From contig NC_088326.1 in NCBI RefSeq assembly GCF_910592395.1, forward strand, positions 4,781,001 through 4,845,000: 64,000 nucleotides of DNA, given 5' to 3'. The notes under the pieces were generated by a model. It made no database searches, had not been told where the DNA came from, and worked only from the letters and a program-made list of their open reading frames with translations. Origin of the DNA: Lineus longissimus (Eukaryota > Nemertea > Pilidiophora > Heteronemertea > Lineidae). A program made the translations under genes and the position numbers. Shown here piece by piece: positions 50,509 through 61,734 of this stretch. Each line of letters opens with the position of its first letter. Position 1 is the first letter of the stretch.

Positions 50509-50516
50509 CTTTCCAG

Positions 50517-51467
50517 TCCAGGGAGGATTTGTGTCAGAATCACTCTAGTTATAGGGATTATATTATGTTCAGCATTTGTTGTGTCCTTTCCAAGAAACAA
50601 ACCTCCTATGTCAAATTACACTTTCACTATTTAAGTCTATTTGCCCTTGCTGATGTTGGCCTATCGACTCCCATGAAAGTCGTTTCGTGGTGGTCGATGT
50701 TATCATGATTTGCCCTGAATACCCTTTGATAAGAGTGTAGAACAACGGGAATTTAGGCCGAAGTGCGAGTGGGCTTTCTTTAAAGACAAAAGACCGTGTA
50801 TTGGGCTAGGTTGGAATTCGTTCGAGTGTATAAAGGTAAGGGGCAAGACCACTTAATGAGATACGCTGGATGGGCCAGGTTAGTCGAGTGGGATTAGTGT
50901 TCAAATCATATGGGTTTAGGGTTTGCAGTAGTGACCGCCCAAGGGATACCGGTGTTATCAGGTGGCACTTTCACCTTGGAACATTTATCCAACGCACCCA
51001 TATCTATGCGCTTCTGAAATAAAATTCACTAACAATATTTACTAGAAAAAAGGTTCACGCATATGATGTGGCGGGTAATTTCAACATCCTCACCAGCTAT
51101 CTTTGCAACTACACTGTGTTTTGGTTAGAACTTTGAACACCAGTAGGGTATTGAAAGGCTGAATGATGACATCAAAACCGTTAAAAATATTTACGAGGTA
51201 AGTTATTGCTCCAGTGCACCAAGGGAAATCAATGGGCCTTCATTCGAAAAAATAAGATATTACATTTTCGCTCAGAATAGAAAAGGTACGCGTGCCGGGT
51301 GCGAAAGTAATCTGCACTGTGTTAGATTTAGTGCACAAGAAATTGTCGAAGTTGTCGTTTGGTGGAATAAGGTTATGGTGGGTTTCCAGGTCAGAATAAT
51401 ACAAGACCTTTCCTTCCGTCCTAACCTGTCACTATCAATGTCTTCATAATGCTCCGCTTCACACAAT
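50517..51467. other. Intergenic, nothing recognised
   Basis: Unique-looking sequence between two transposons. Confidence 0.4.
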
Positions 51468-51625
51468 AGACAGGTTCTGCTATCCTGTTTCCGAGATCGG
51501 CTCCGGGCGGTTAATCCGATCCCGATCGCGGAGACGTGACGCTCTATTTCAGGTTCTGCTACGCCGGTACGTGATATGCGATTGGTGATTCGACCGACAG
51601 ATGTCAGCCTTGTATCAAAGTGAAA

Positions 51626-52708
51626 ATGGCGGCGGATTTTAGTTTGGTCGAGCTGGCAGCTCTTGCAGATGATGACGATTTAATGTTGTACGCATTAGAT
51701 AAAACTCTAATTACATGTACTGTTGAATCAACCTTTGATCCTCAGTTCGAACGATTTAACATCAACAAGTATAATGATGAGCAGTGTAAAGCTATGTTCA
51801 GGTTCACTAAAGCTGACATTAGCCAACTCGCCGATGCGCTTGTAATTCCACCTGTCTACAAATGTAAACATGGGTGTATTGCGAGTGGGCATGATGGTTT
51901 ATGCATGCTTTTGAGGAGACTGGTCTATCCCAACCGACTTCTTGAGCTTGAGCGGGAATTCGGAAGGCCCAAAAGTGTTCTTTCCGAAATCATCACTACT
52001 GTTCTCGAAGACATCTATTTGCGATTCCACACTAAGTTTTCCAGTCTTGAACAACCATGGATGGGCAGAGACCAACTCCACGAATTTGCAAACGCTGTGC
52101 ATGAGAAGGGAGCACCTCTATCGAACTGTTGGGGGTTCATAGATGGAACGCCTAGACAAATCTGTCGACCCAAATACAATCAGCGAGCCTGTTTCAGTGG
52201 CCACAAAATATATCATTGCATCAAGTTTCAATCAGTAGTGGCACCAAATGGGTTGATTGCTAACCTCTTTGGTCCAGTAGAAGGCAGGCGTCACGACTCA
52301 GCTATGCTTAGGATGAGCAATCTGATCCAGGACCTCGAAGAAGTGGATTTCCGGATGAACGATGAGGACAGGACACCAATGTGTGTGCATGGGGATCCTG
52401 CATATCCCCTAAGAGATCAATTGATTGGGCCATTTAGGGGAGCTGTGCTGACTGATGACCAGAAGAGATTCAATAAACGAATGAGTTCGGTGAGAGAGAG
52501 CGTCGAATGGCAATTTGGCAAGATAGTCAAAGATTTTGCCTTCCTTGACTTCGAGAAAAATTTAAAACTCTATCTTCAACCTGTTGAGAAATTGTATATA
52601 GTGGGGGCGCTGCTGGCGAACTGTCATACATGCATATATGGATCCCAAACTGGACTCTTCTTTGGTATGGAGCCACCTCCACTAGAAGACTACTTGTCTC
52701 TTCAATAG
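51626..52708 (+). CDS. Harb1 transposase, DDE_Tnp_4 / HARBI1-like, 360 aa, intact
   Basis: Single exon. I start it at the ATG at 51626, which has a good context (GAAAATGGCGG); six bases upstream is only GTG. The catalytic triad of the DDE nuclease is visible: D173 in GFIDGT, D257 in GDPAYPL and E294 in VEWQFG. The conserved GRRHDS and KFQSVV segments lie between them. The N-terminal part contains a helix-rich region with RRLVYPNRLLELEREFGR, as in other PIF-type transposases. The length is within the usual range for the family. The protein should cut and paste DNA with the help of the partner encoded convergently at 53216-54217. No lesion is seen, so the element may still be active. Confidence 0.95.
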   Translation: MAADFSLVELAALADDDDLMLYALDKTLITCTVESTFDPQFERFNINKYNDEQCKAMFRFTKADISQLADALVIPPVYKCKHGCIASGHDGLCMLLRRLVYPNRLLELEREFGRPKSVLSEIITTVLEDIYLRFHTKFSSLEQPWMGRDQLHEFANAVHEKGAPLSNCWGFIDGTPRQICRPKYNQRACFSGHKIYHCIKFQSVVAPNGLIANLFGPVEGRRHDSAMLRMSNLIQDLEEVDFRMNDEDRTPMCVHGDPAYPLRDQLIGPFRGAVLTDDQKRFNKRMSSVRESVEWQFGKIVKDFAFLDFEKNLKLYLQPVEKLYIVGALLANCHTCIYGSQTGLFFGMEPPPLEDYLSLQ

Positions 52709-53215
52709 GGCTACTTCATCATAGTAGGAGGGTACGAAGAACAGGAGCCTCTTCATTTGAAGAAACCTCTTTATCCAACTAATTTCATTTAACAGTTATG
52801 AAATTGGAATCTTGACTTGAGGTCCTTCAGTTCCTTGAAATTATGGGTGTCTCCTTACTTTGCCCAATATCCACTGATTTTTTTAGGCAGGCTTATCAAT
52901 TTGTTGTTGTCAAATGTAGCCAAGGATCAGTTATTGCATTTTACATGTATATGTAATTCAAACTCTCACTGCAGTGCCTCCTACCACGTTGCTTTTCATC
53001 CACTCAGGCAGATGGAAATAAGTGAGATGAGAAGCTCTGCTATGGGAAAGTGGACTTTTTCATGAATCAAACCCTTGTATATGAATTGAAGATGTGTACA
53101 TGATGAAATGGTCTGAACCATGTCCTCATCTGTTTACAAAGGACATGAGGGGTGAGCCAAAAAGATAAAGAGTTTTCAAGTACAGTATAGCATCAACTTT
53201 TATTATTTCATCTGA

Positions 53216-54217
53216 CTATTTGTTACAGAATTTGAGAAGGGCCTCCATGAAACCCCTCCTCTCATCCCTCTCAGCCTCTTGTTTCTTCTCCTCAAGGGAA
53301 AGCCTCCTTTCCTCAATGTCCGCCTTCCTCTCCAAATAATCACCCACATCAAACTTGGCTTTCTTCGTTGGTGTTGGATTTTCTGAAATGAAACAAAATG
53401 TGATACCAATGTTTCTTTTTATTCAGGAAAACGTGGATTTCAAAGGCTATTTTTGGGAGTCAGTTCTTCTGAAATGACAAAGCCAACAAATATAGGTATT
53501 TGTAAAATATATTTTGTATTGCACTTGGATTCAAATTTGACCGAGCTCATAATTCACATTTATTCATGTACGCCATTGCTCAGTTGCAACAACTGGCCGT
53601 ATTTGACTTACTTGTCATGCCCTCCATTGCCTTCCGACGAATTTCTTCACCTTGACACTTTTCCTTTTCCTTTTTTGCGGCCTTGTCTGCCTTCTTCTCC
53701 TTTTTCACATTCTCAGCCTCATTCTTCAACTCCCTTATTTCCTGCAGTAGCTGCTCCCTTTCATCGTACTCCTCCTCTGTGCCTGATCTACAAGGACAAT
53801 GAGAAAGCTATCAATTTTTACAGCACAATTCACCAATGAAACGTTTAAAAATGCGTATTTTGGAGATTCTGTTTTAAATTCAGGGCTTCAGTCTTTAATC
53901 CTGAATTTAAAAGAAAAAGCTACTGGAGGCGTTTTCACTGGACATGCATGCTTTCAATCAATTTCTTACCTCTTAAGGGAATCCATGTCTTCTTTTATAT
54001 AGGCAGCTAGAAGTGTTGCTAGTCTTTCCTTCAGTGACCTCTCTGTGAAAGCCTTTGCGTCAGGGCGAAGGAGGGCAACAGCCGCATTGCTGTTGTCCAC
54101 AACTTTAGTCCATTTGGTAGGATTGTCGTGTGGGTTTACCGCAGCTATTTCTCTTAAAACTAAGATGTCTATTGCTGGTGTGAAGCGAATAAAACATTTT
54201 GGGCTGGGTGTTGCCAT
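53216..54217 (-). CDS. Harb1 Myb/SANT-like partner protein, three exons, 196 aa
   Basis: Join of 54217-53970 (248 nt), 53787-53612 (176 nt) and 53382-53216 (167 nt with TAG). Splice signals are AAGAG|GTAAGA, CCTTGTAG|A, GACAA|GTAAGT and ATTTCAG|AA. Exon 1 (residues 1-82) has the trihelix typical of Harbinger partners (FTPAIDILVLREIAAVNP, then KWTKVV, then SLKERLATLL). Exon 2 is a charged coiled coil opening with SGTEEEYDEREQLL. Exon 3 ends with another charged helix (RRGFMEALLKFCNK). In this family the partner binds the terminal repeats and carries the transposase to the nucleus. It converges with the transposase, with about 500 bp between the two stops. Confidence 0.85.
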
Positions 54218-55177
54218 GATTCTGAAAATATACAAGAACAAGTGAGAAAATTTCATTCTCATCCAGTATCCACAGCATGGGGGTTAAAAGCATGTTTTGT
54301 ACTAGTAACTATTTATAAGAAGCGCCGACGATGACCAGAGTCAGACGGAGGGAGAAAGGGTAGTAGGCCTAGTCCCAGTTTAAGAAGCTTAATAAAGGCC
54401 TAGGCCCCATGCTCAACATGCAGTCAAGTTTCAACGCTGTCAGAGTAGATTATGAGCTGTCAGATCATCAGCTAGTCCTTGCTCATTGACATGGGGGGGG
54501 GGGGGGGGAGGACGTCATGGTCATGGATGGCAGGCGTCTCATCCGTCGCCATGATCAGTGAGTGAATGAATTAGAGATCGTTTTATCAATTGCACCGCAT
54601 CCGAGTTCCAAATTTTAAATGTATCATATTTTGGGACCTCACTCAGGGGAAATTCTATGACTAGGGCCGGGGGGGGGGGTCTTGATACGACTGGAACACA
54701 GATACACGTATGGTTGACCCGCATATGGAGGGCGGGGGGGGGGGGGAGTACCAGTAACATACAGTTTGCTCTTGGACTGTGTGTCCGTGTGTACCTAGTA
54801 TGTAATGCATGCATGTAGGCACAATATAGTACACGATTCACAGATCTTGTCATGGTCTGTGAACGGCACTTCACTTTACGGATGAAATGATCATAAATAC
54901 CATGAAATAATTGCGCAAACTGCCCATTCACTATGGTCTTCATATGCTTATCTAACTACTTAGCACTTCAAATCAGGTATTTTAATTCACATAAAGAAGA
55001 AATTTAGGAAAACCCTGCGCCGTTTGACACTTACGGGATACAACTGATTTTTCTCGGGTCACGGCAACGCGATAGATACAAAGTGCGCGCGGATCGATGA
55101 CGTCACGACATTTTATGATGACGCGGCGCTGCGCTATTTTGGAGCTGATCTCGGAAACGGATTAGCAGAATCTGTCT

Positions 55178-55903
55178 AATATGTAAACGCCAGCTTTAAC
55201 GCCTCATCTAACATTATAGCACTATTGTCGCGTGGACCATAACGACGGCACAAACAATAGTCTCATAGTCAAGCGGTCAATCACTTGGAGTTTACTGGTT
55301 CGTTGTCGACATGTTCGGATATTTTTTCAATGGGGATTACGTGTTTTCCAGATGTATCTTGCAAAAGGCACTTAACAGACCTTTTTTTACAAACCGTAAC
55401 AGTCTGATCCCAAATAGTATGCCACACAGCCCAGAGTCGTATGTAGTTACACAGCCCTGGGCAGCCTGTGTCATAGTTAACCGGTTTATTTGACACCGCG
55501 AAAGAGCATTGATGAGGCCTACCCTAAGGATAATCTAGTGTTGTACAACACAACTATCTTTTGGTAAATGTGATCTGGTCACATTCCTGAGTTCAGCTAT
55601 TAAGTATCTTTGGCCTGAACGATACGAAATACACTTGACCGCTGGTTGAGTGTTGAATGGCTTATCCAGTTACATATCGATTTGTTTGGATTTTTTAAAT
55701 GGGGACAAAAGGCTTGCGCCAGAGGGTGAAATATGTAGTCGTCAAGTGACAAGTGTGCACAGTTAGGGATTTGGTTGTGTTCGATTCCGCCAGGCTCGTC
55801 ATTCACCTTACCTCTTGCCTGGTGTTGTCTTACATGTTCAAGACATTGGCGTAAGCCACAGTATCCGTAATCGATGCGGCTCGAAGTCGGTATTGGTGAT
55901 ATT
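55178..55903. other. Short spacer between the two Harbinger elements
   Basis: Contains a copy (55445-55625) of the dispersed repeat also found at 49185-49340. No gene is seen. Confidence 0.5.
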
Positions 55904-56305
55904 AGAGAGGTTTCGAGCCATCACACTCAGCTGACCGACTACATTTAGCTATCTGTAACCGTAATCGTCTAACGTTTTTCTGGAAGTGTTTTCGAAAATT
56001 GTCCGCTTAGCCAGTCTACAGATAGCACTCTTTTGCTAATTAGTTGATTTCTCCTGGGGATTTTCTGAATAGTGGATAGTAGGCCTGGGGAATTGAATTT
56101 GGGTAGGTCAATTTCATTGGGCCTGTTAAGGCTCGAATATTTAGGGCACACAAACGCTCAAATAACATTCAGTCTTGGCCAATCAGATGTCTGCACAAGG
56201 CGTACATGTACATACATGCAGACCTATATTAGGTAGGCCTATAGGTTAAGGGTATACATTCTTCTAAGCCTACGATTAGGCCTATATACTTTGTAGATTC
56301 GAGGG

Positions 56306-57386
56306 ATGGCCAACAACATGGACTTGATGCAAATGGCAATGGAAGATGAGGATGACGAGTTTGTGTATTTTCTCCTAGCCAATCAAAATTTAGACCCACC
56401 AAGAGGCATAACTTATGACCATGCGTGGCCGAGATTAAACTTGGCGGACCAAACTATGTTCCAGTGCTGGAAAAACTTTCGTTTTTGGAAGGACGACATA
56501 CACGTAGTTCGCCTGTCTGTGTTGCTGGGACTCCCTGAACAGATTACGGTGAGGAATGGTTGCACTTGCAGTGGAGTTGACGCATTGTGAATGGTGTTAA
56601 GAAGGTTTGCGTATCCAAATCGACTTTGTGAGTTGGAACAGTTTTTTGGCCGACCTTTATCTTCCCTCTCCATGATCATCAACCACACAGTTGATCTTCT
56701 ATATAACGACCATCAGCACCGTTTGCGGACACTAGACAACCCATGGTTCGACCCTGCACAACTCCAGGTATGTGCAGACGCAGTTCACGAGAAAGGCGCA
56801 CCACTGCGAAACTGCATTGGTTTTGTTGATGGAACCATACGCCCGATTTGTAGGCCAACAATCCACCAGCGTGTTTGTTATAACGGCCACAAACGAATAC
56901 ATGCGCTTAAATTTCAATTGGTGGTCCTACCATGTGGCTTGATAGGACATCTCTATGGTCCAATGGAAGGACGGAGGCACGACTGTGCCTTACTTCGTGA
57001 AAGTCACTTGATGGAACAGATGGAGTATAGAGATGCACTGAACCGATCGAGGTGGTGTTCCATTTTCGCTTTATGGGGACCCGGCGTATCCGATCAGGAG
57101 GTATCTTCTCAGTCCATTCAGAGGGGCGAATCTAATGGTTGGAGAGGAAGAATTCAACACTAGGATGTCTTCCGTGTGCGAGTGTGTGGAATGGGAATTT
57201 GGGAACTTGGTCCGAAATTTTGCATTTTTGGACTTTCGTAAGAATTTGAAGGTTCTCTTGTCTCCCGTGGCCAAGTACTACATGGTTGGTGGCCTGCTCC
57301 TAAACTGCCGCACATGTCTCTATGGTAACCAGACCAGTCAGTACTTCCACCTAGATCCTCCAACCTTGGAGAACTATCTGGTCTGA
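56306..57386 (+). pseudogene. Harb2 transposase with one stop and one frameshift
   Basis: Begins at ATG 56306 (GAGGGATGGCC). An in-frame TGA at 56588-56590 falls where Harb1 has Cys (GLCMLLRR). A frameshift near 57055-57075 separates the segment carrying the first Asp (FVDGTIRP) from the one carrying the second Asp (GDPAYP) and the Glu (VEWEFG, open to the stop at 57386). All three catalytic residues are still encoded, so decay is recent. Many residues are shared with the Harb1 transposase, including HEKGAPL, EGRRHD and the CLYG-x-QT segment near the end. Confidence 0.9.
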
Positions 57387-57554
57387 AATGTTTGAAAACA
57401 AAGTCCAACACAAAGGTCTGAACAATGACTGGTTTATTGCCAAAATATATAGGCCTTATGTAACATACATGTACATGTACATTCGAAATGACAATGGCAA
57501 GTTATATTTTGTACTTTGGATCAAAAAACTAAAGAGTTGCATTTTCATCTAAAT

Positions 57555-57640
57555 AGTTGTTTTAACAGCTTGTGTGGTTAGTGCTCTTTCAAAGAACACT
57601 GACCACACACGCTCTTTGGGAGTTAAAACAACTCTTTAGA
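57555..57640. repeat. Imperfect hairpin near the Harb2 transposase 3' end
   Basis: GTTGTTTTAAC pairs with GTTAAAACAAC, and GTGTGGTTAGTGCTCTTT pairs with AAAGAACACTGACCACAC, leaving a very short loop. Confidence 0.75.
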
Positions 57641-57713
57641 CACAAATACGATTCTTTCGTTTTTAGAGTGATGAGCCAGGATTATTATACAATAGAGCAT
57701 CTCTCTAAATCTC

Positions 57714-57807
57714 ATGGAGTGAGTTTCACTCCATATTGGGTCCCGGGAAGGACCATTTCATGGAGTGGGCCTTCCCGGGACCCAATATGGAGTGAAACTC
57801 ACTCCAT
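57714..57807. repeat. Perfect 38-bp inverted repeat (hairpin) between the convergent Harb2 genes
   Basis: Arms 57714-57751 and 57770-57807 are exact reverse complements (inner end TTGGGTCCCGGGAAGG) around an 18-base loop. The hairpin lies between the transposase stop (57386) and the partner stop (57845). In a decayed element a flawless 38-bp match is unexpected and implies either recent formation or constraint. Confidence 0.92.
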
Positions 57808-57844
57808 AAGAGAGCTGGGGGGGGGGGTATACTTTTTTAACACC

Positions 57845-58980
57845 TTATGATTTCTTTGCAAAAGAAATCATCAATTCCATCATTTGTTTGTCTTTCTCGA
57901 CCCTTGCCTCCCTTTCCATGCGTTCGACATTGAACCGTTCTTTGTCCAATTCCAATTTTTCTTTAAGGTACTGCACGTAATCTGCGGATGTATCAGCACG
58001 CCGTTTTTTTGGTGGTGGTGGGGTAGCATGTTCATCTGAAAACAAAATTACCATAATTAAATTATTGTGGGTTACTATATTGTTGTAGCATAGATGCAGG
58101 AACAAAAATTCCTGATCTATACCATTACTATTGTTCCTAGGACCTTCATTCCTATGACTACAATTTAAATCACACCTACTCCCATGCAGTCAAAGGTTTC
58201 CACATAAAACCAGTAACGTTTTGCAACCTGTGGAGTAAAATTTAGCCCTGAATCTGTGTCTAACTAACCTTGTTGTTCATCATCGTCGTTTTTCTTTCTT
58301 GTCTGAACAAGTGTTTCCATAGCAGCCTTGCGAATGTCTTTGCCCTGCTTGTCTTTCATATCAGCATCAGTCTTGTCTGCCGCCTTTTTGGACTTTTCTT
58401 CATCAACTAGCTCGGCCAGCTCGGTCAGAAGCTGGGTTCTCTCATTGAACTCCTCATCAGTTCCGGACCTGAAAGAAAAACGACTGTACAGAATGAAGTG
58501 CTTTACACAAGCAAAACTTCCCCATAAAAATTATTGTATTTCAATATAAATTGTAAACAGAGTGTCCCAGAATTTGTTTATACCAGGAGCAAGGAAGAAA
58601 CTTTCTGTGGCACCATAGAAATTTGTAAACAGACCCCAAGACTTTTCAATATTTGTTTGGAGCAAAACTGAATGTTAAAATTATCTTTTACATTAAAAAT
58701 CACTTTACAAACATGGCAAGGATGCAAATTAGAAACATACTTACGCCCTCAGGGAATTCATTCCTTTCTATGTGCCTCTTGTAAGGTTCGAACCCTGTCT
58801 TTGCATGCTCAGAGGGTTACATAATGGTTAAGGTTTGTTTGCTGCAAGGCTGCGTTTACATTTTTATGTAGAGTATCCCAGCCAACAGGCAACCATCTCT
58901 CTCAACAGAAAAATATCCAGGGCTGGATAAAAGCGAATCGGCTTGGCTTTTGCGGCCGATGTTCCTTCGCCAGCGTCCAT
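57845..58980 (-). pseudogene. Harb2 Myb/SANT-like partner, exon 1 broken
   Basis: Exons by homology to Harb1: exon 1 58980-58745, exon 2 58468-58269 (acceptor CTTTCAG|G, donor CAAG|GTTAGT) and exon 3 58035-57845 (acceptor TTTTCAG|AT, stop TAA). Exon 1 starts well (AKPIRFYPALDIFLLREMVA) but then runs into a TAA and has lost the rest of the trihelix. Exons 2 and 3 are open, with the SGTDEEFNERTQLL coiled-coil start and a charged C-terminal helix. Confidence 0.75.
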
Positions 58981-60132
58981 TCTCTGAAATATAATCACAA
59001 TTATTTTAGTACCCCAAAAATAATATTTTTCTTTCCAAACATTTATATGGAAATCCTAGTAACCATTTTCGTTGGCCCCGCCTTTATAGGGCGTCGCATA
59101 AAGTGTGTCCCTCATTCCTTGACAAGAATGAGCGAAAACTTTCTGGGACACACTGTGTATAATGAATTTTCATAGAATCCTACATAGGCTTTTTATAGAT
59201 CCTATGTGGAACCCTTTGCCTGTGTTCAACCACTCCTGGCCTACACATGGCTCCTCTGCTTGTCTCGGCATTTCAAAAGCGAAATACTAGTAGGTCTACA
59301 ACATCCACATCATTCCCAGTGCATGAAATGTTAGGCCTACATGCCCAAATAAATAAATGTATGCAATACATTTGATTTGGTAAATTTATTCAAGCAATTT
59401 GTACCATGTTTACTAACCGTTTCTATGTTGTGTGTATCCAGCTCTCTACTGGTCGTTTGCTATGGATCTAAACCCGTCAACTTATAGTACTGGGTGTAAT
59501 ACGTCACAGCACAGCATAAACTGATTACCTGATAGTCATCGTTCACCAAACCGTGTGACTTCGAAACACGTTTTGCACCCGCCTTTCTTTGTAAAGAAAC
59601 GAGGCATTTTGAACGGTTACATGCGTACATTCAAAAGCCAAATTTTACACCAAAGGACCAAATAATGCCGCACATGAAATGAACATGGAAATCAATAATT
59701 CATTTGAATTATAATCTATGTGACCGATTAATCATGGATCATCGCATTATTGATAGAATCACGCTGTTTTTCTACTCGTCTGACGCTCACCTTTATCTAT
59801 GTGGTTCCAGATAGGTCTTCTCGAAATAATCTGTGTATACGTCACTAGACCACAAAAACTGATGACCTAAACGTAGTCGGCCAGCTAAATGTGATGGCTG
59901 GAAACCTCTCTATTATAATACCCTTACCGCTCCTCAGTCGGTACCAGAGCAATTGATGCATCACCAAGTCACCCGCGAGTTTCTGAATGGAACCCTGTTG
60001 CAGGCCCTGTTGTCCACATGTTCGTCAGGCTGAAAGATTAACTGAGCAGGTTGATGCATCATGAAGTCATGCGCGAGTTTCTGAATGGAACCCTGTGGCA
60101 GGCCTGGCCTATTGTTCACATTCATGTTCATT

Positions 60133-61537
60133 AGGTCTGTCTCATAACAGAACGTAAGGGACGGACGGGAACCAAAATCAACGTCCATGGACGCGTAGTA
60201 GGATTAATCTAATATGCCTTCACATGTCACGTGGAGCACGTTTGCGTTCCAAGTTCTGAATGGAGGCCGGCCATATAACAATGATCTTTGCACTGAATAA
60301 TTGCATTCAATGGCAATAGACCGCCCATATGGGAAGGTTCATGTAATTTTCCTTTATTATGCGTCTAGCCTTATCCCTGTGGTGACATGATTAGACACGC
60401 ATTGAAAATGGTCAATAAAATATCATTCCTTTGTCCGAAATTGAATTGATTATTGATAACATTTAATTGCCATGGTTTGTGTTGGCCAGCAGTCGCTTGG
60501 CCTCACGCTACTTTCACCATGGAGAGAATTAGGATGTTTTTGTTCGCTGCTCCGCCGCCCATACCACCGCCACCAGTTTTGCTTACACCAGCATTTCATA
60601 ATTTAGAAGTGCGTCCGCCTCCGTTGCCTCCAAGACTTGATGAAGTTCTCACCAATCAACCAAATGGTCCATACGGTGGTAACGACGTCTTTACCAGGAT
60701 TAGAAACCACCAGATGGACTTTTGGTATCTATCAGGTGAGACAGTGGCCTCTTTCCAGCACCTCGTAGAGGACATTACGCCCCTTCTGGAAAACAGGCCA
60801 GGACGGTACCGAGATCATTTGCTGTCGGTGGAGAACCGTTTACTACTTTTTTTATATTGGATCAAGAAATATCCAGACATTGTTGCGATGAGTGCAATGT
60901 TTGATATCAGCAAGCAATCTGTTTGCAGGGAACTTTATTTTATGACAGATGTTTTGTGGACTTATTTTCAAGACGGTATAACATGGCCGACCGATGAAGA
61001 GTGGGAACAACTGCGGGGCAACTGGGATACTATTCCAGATGCTGTTGGGGCGATAGATGGAACGATACACGCAATCGAGATCCCAAAGACTGAGGATCCC
61101 CACCTTATCATAGTCATAACTTGTTACTGTTACTCAGCCACAGTCCAACAATGAACCGCTTTCTTTTGCATAGTAACTACTTAGATAAAAAAGACACTCA
61201 ATTTGGTTAATACGAGCCAACCAGGCTTTTATCAATAATTGACCGCTTGTCTATAACAAGGCCTATTCGGTAACATCGGTAACATCGATTTCCCTTCATT
61301 GTCAGTTAACCAACGCACGTTGTCAAAAAGCTATTGTATGTATAGGTGGGCGTTCCTAATGTGCTTTGGTGACCACCAATCAGAAGAAGGACCTTACATA
61401 TGTATTCATCACAGCAGCGCAGCCCTGGTGGTAATGTTCGTGTAACCAATAGCATCAAAGTTAACAAGCATGGTACGTTGAATTAGGTACTTCATAGGTT
61501 CCCGTCTGTCCCTAACGTTCTATAATGAGACAGACCT
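60133..61537. mobile_element. Third PIF/Harbinger element Harb3 (1405 bp), internally deleted
   Basis: Ends AGGTCTGTCTCATAACAGAA and its inverse (about 40 bp, imperfect), with ATT duplicated at 60130-60132 and 61538-61540. The empty site is visible in the gene C copy at 16248-16256 (GTTCATTAGGCCCAGAC uninterrupted), which proves the insertion and its exact ends. It happened after the C/E duplication. Confidence 0.93.
60519..61154 (+). pseudogene. Truncated Harb3 transposase, N-terminal half
   Basis: Starts at ATG 60519 (CACCATGGAG) and is open for 211 codons. It has a proline-rich N-terminus, a helix-rich region (SVENRLLLFLYWIKKYPDIV, then FDISKQSVCREL), and reaches the first catalytic motif VGAIDGT before the sequence becomes unrelated and stops. 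The second Asp and the Glu are missing, so it cannot be catalytic. It belongs to a different Harbinger lineage from Harb1 and Harb2 (IDGT-H-x-I-x-P type). A stub retaining only the DNA-binding half could in principle interfere with a full transposase. Confidence 0.85.
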
Positions 61538-61734
61538 ATTAGGCCCAGACTAGCTTTCTGACCTGCACCGGACTTATCAAAAGGAAATGAGAAGGTCAAT
61601 TTTCACCTCCCGAGAAAACGTAAAATATAAGCCGAAACATTGTTCGTGCGAAATCCTCTTTCAGCTTTGCTTGCCGCAGGGGAAAAAAATGTCTCATGAT
61701 TCAGGGGTCCGTAAGTCAAGGTGGAACAACACGA

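Larger units (their letters stand above)
51468..55177. mobile_element. Complete PIF/Harbinger transposon Harb1 (3710 bp)
   Basis: The terminal inverted repeats (left AGACAGGTTCTGCTATCCTG) match for about 33 of 37 positions, and AAT is duplicated at 51465-51467 and 55178-55180. PIF/Harbinger elements make 3-bp duplications. The two genes expected of an autonomous element are both present and open, facing each other: the transposase (plus) and the Myb/SANT-like partner (minus). G-homopolymers of 10-16 bases lie at 54493-54508, 54669-54678 and near 54735. Confidence 0.93.
55904..59911. mobile_element. Second PIF/Harbinger transposon Harb2 (4008 bp), decayed
   Basis: Long inverted repeats (left AGAGAGGTTTCGAGCCATCA, about 45 bp with mismatches) and ATT at 55901-55903 and 59912-59914. 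It has the same two-gene convergent plan as Harb1 but different ends and diverged proteins, so it belongs to another subfamily. Both genes carry lesions. The right end coincides with the start of receptor-array DNA (gene C-like), while the left flank does not belong to the array. Confidence 0.9.

Noticed and set aside
54490-54760. G-homopolymers in Harb1 as candidate regulatory quadruplexes
   Set aside because: Uninterrupted runs look like microsatellite slippage, and nothing links them to a gene function.
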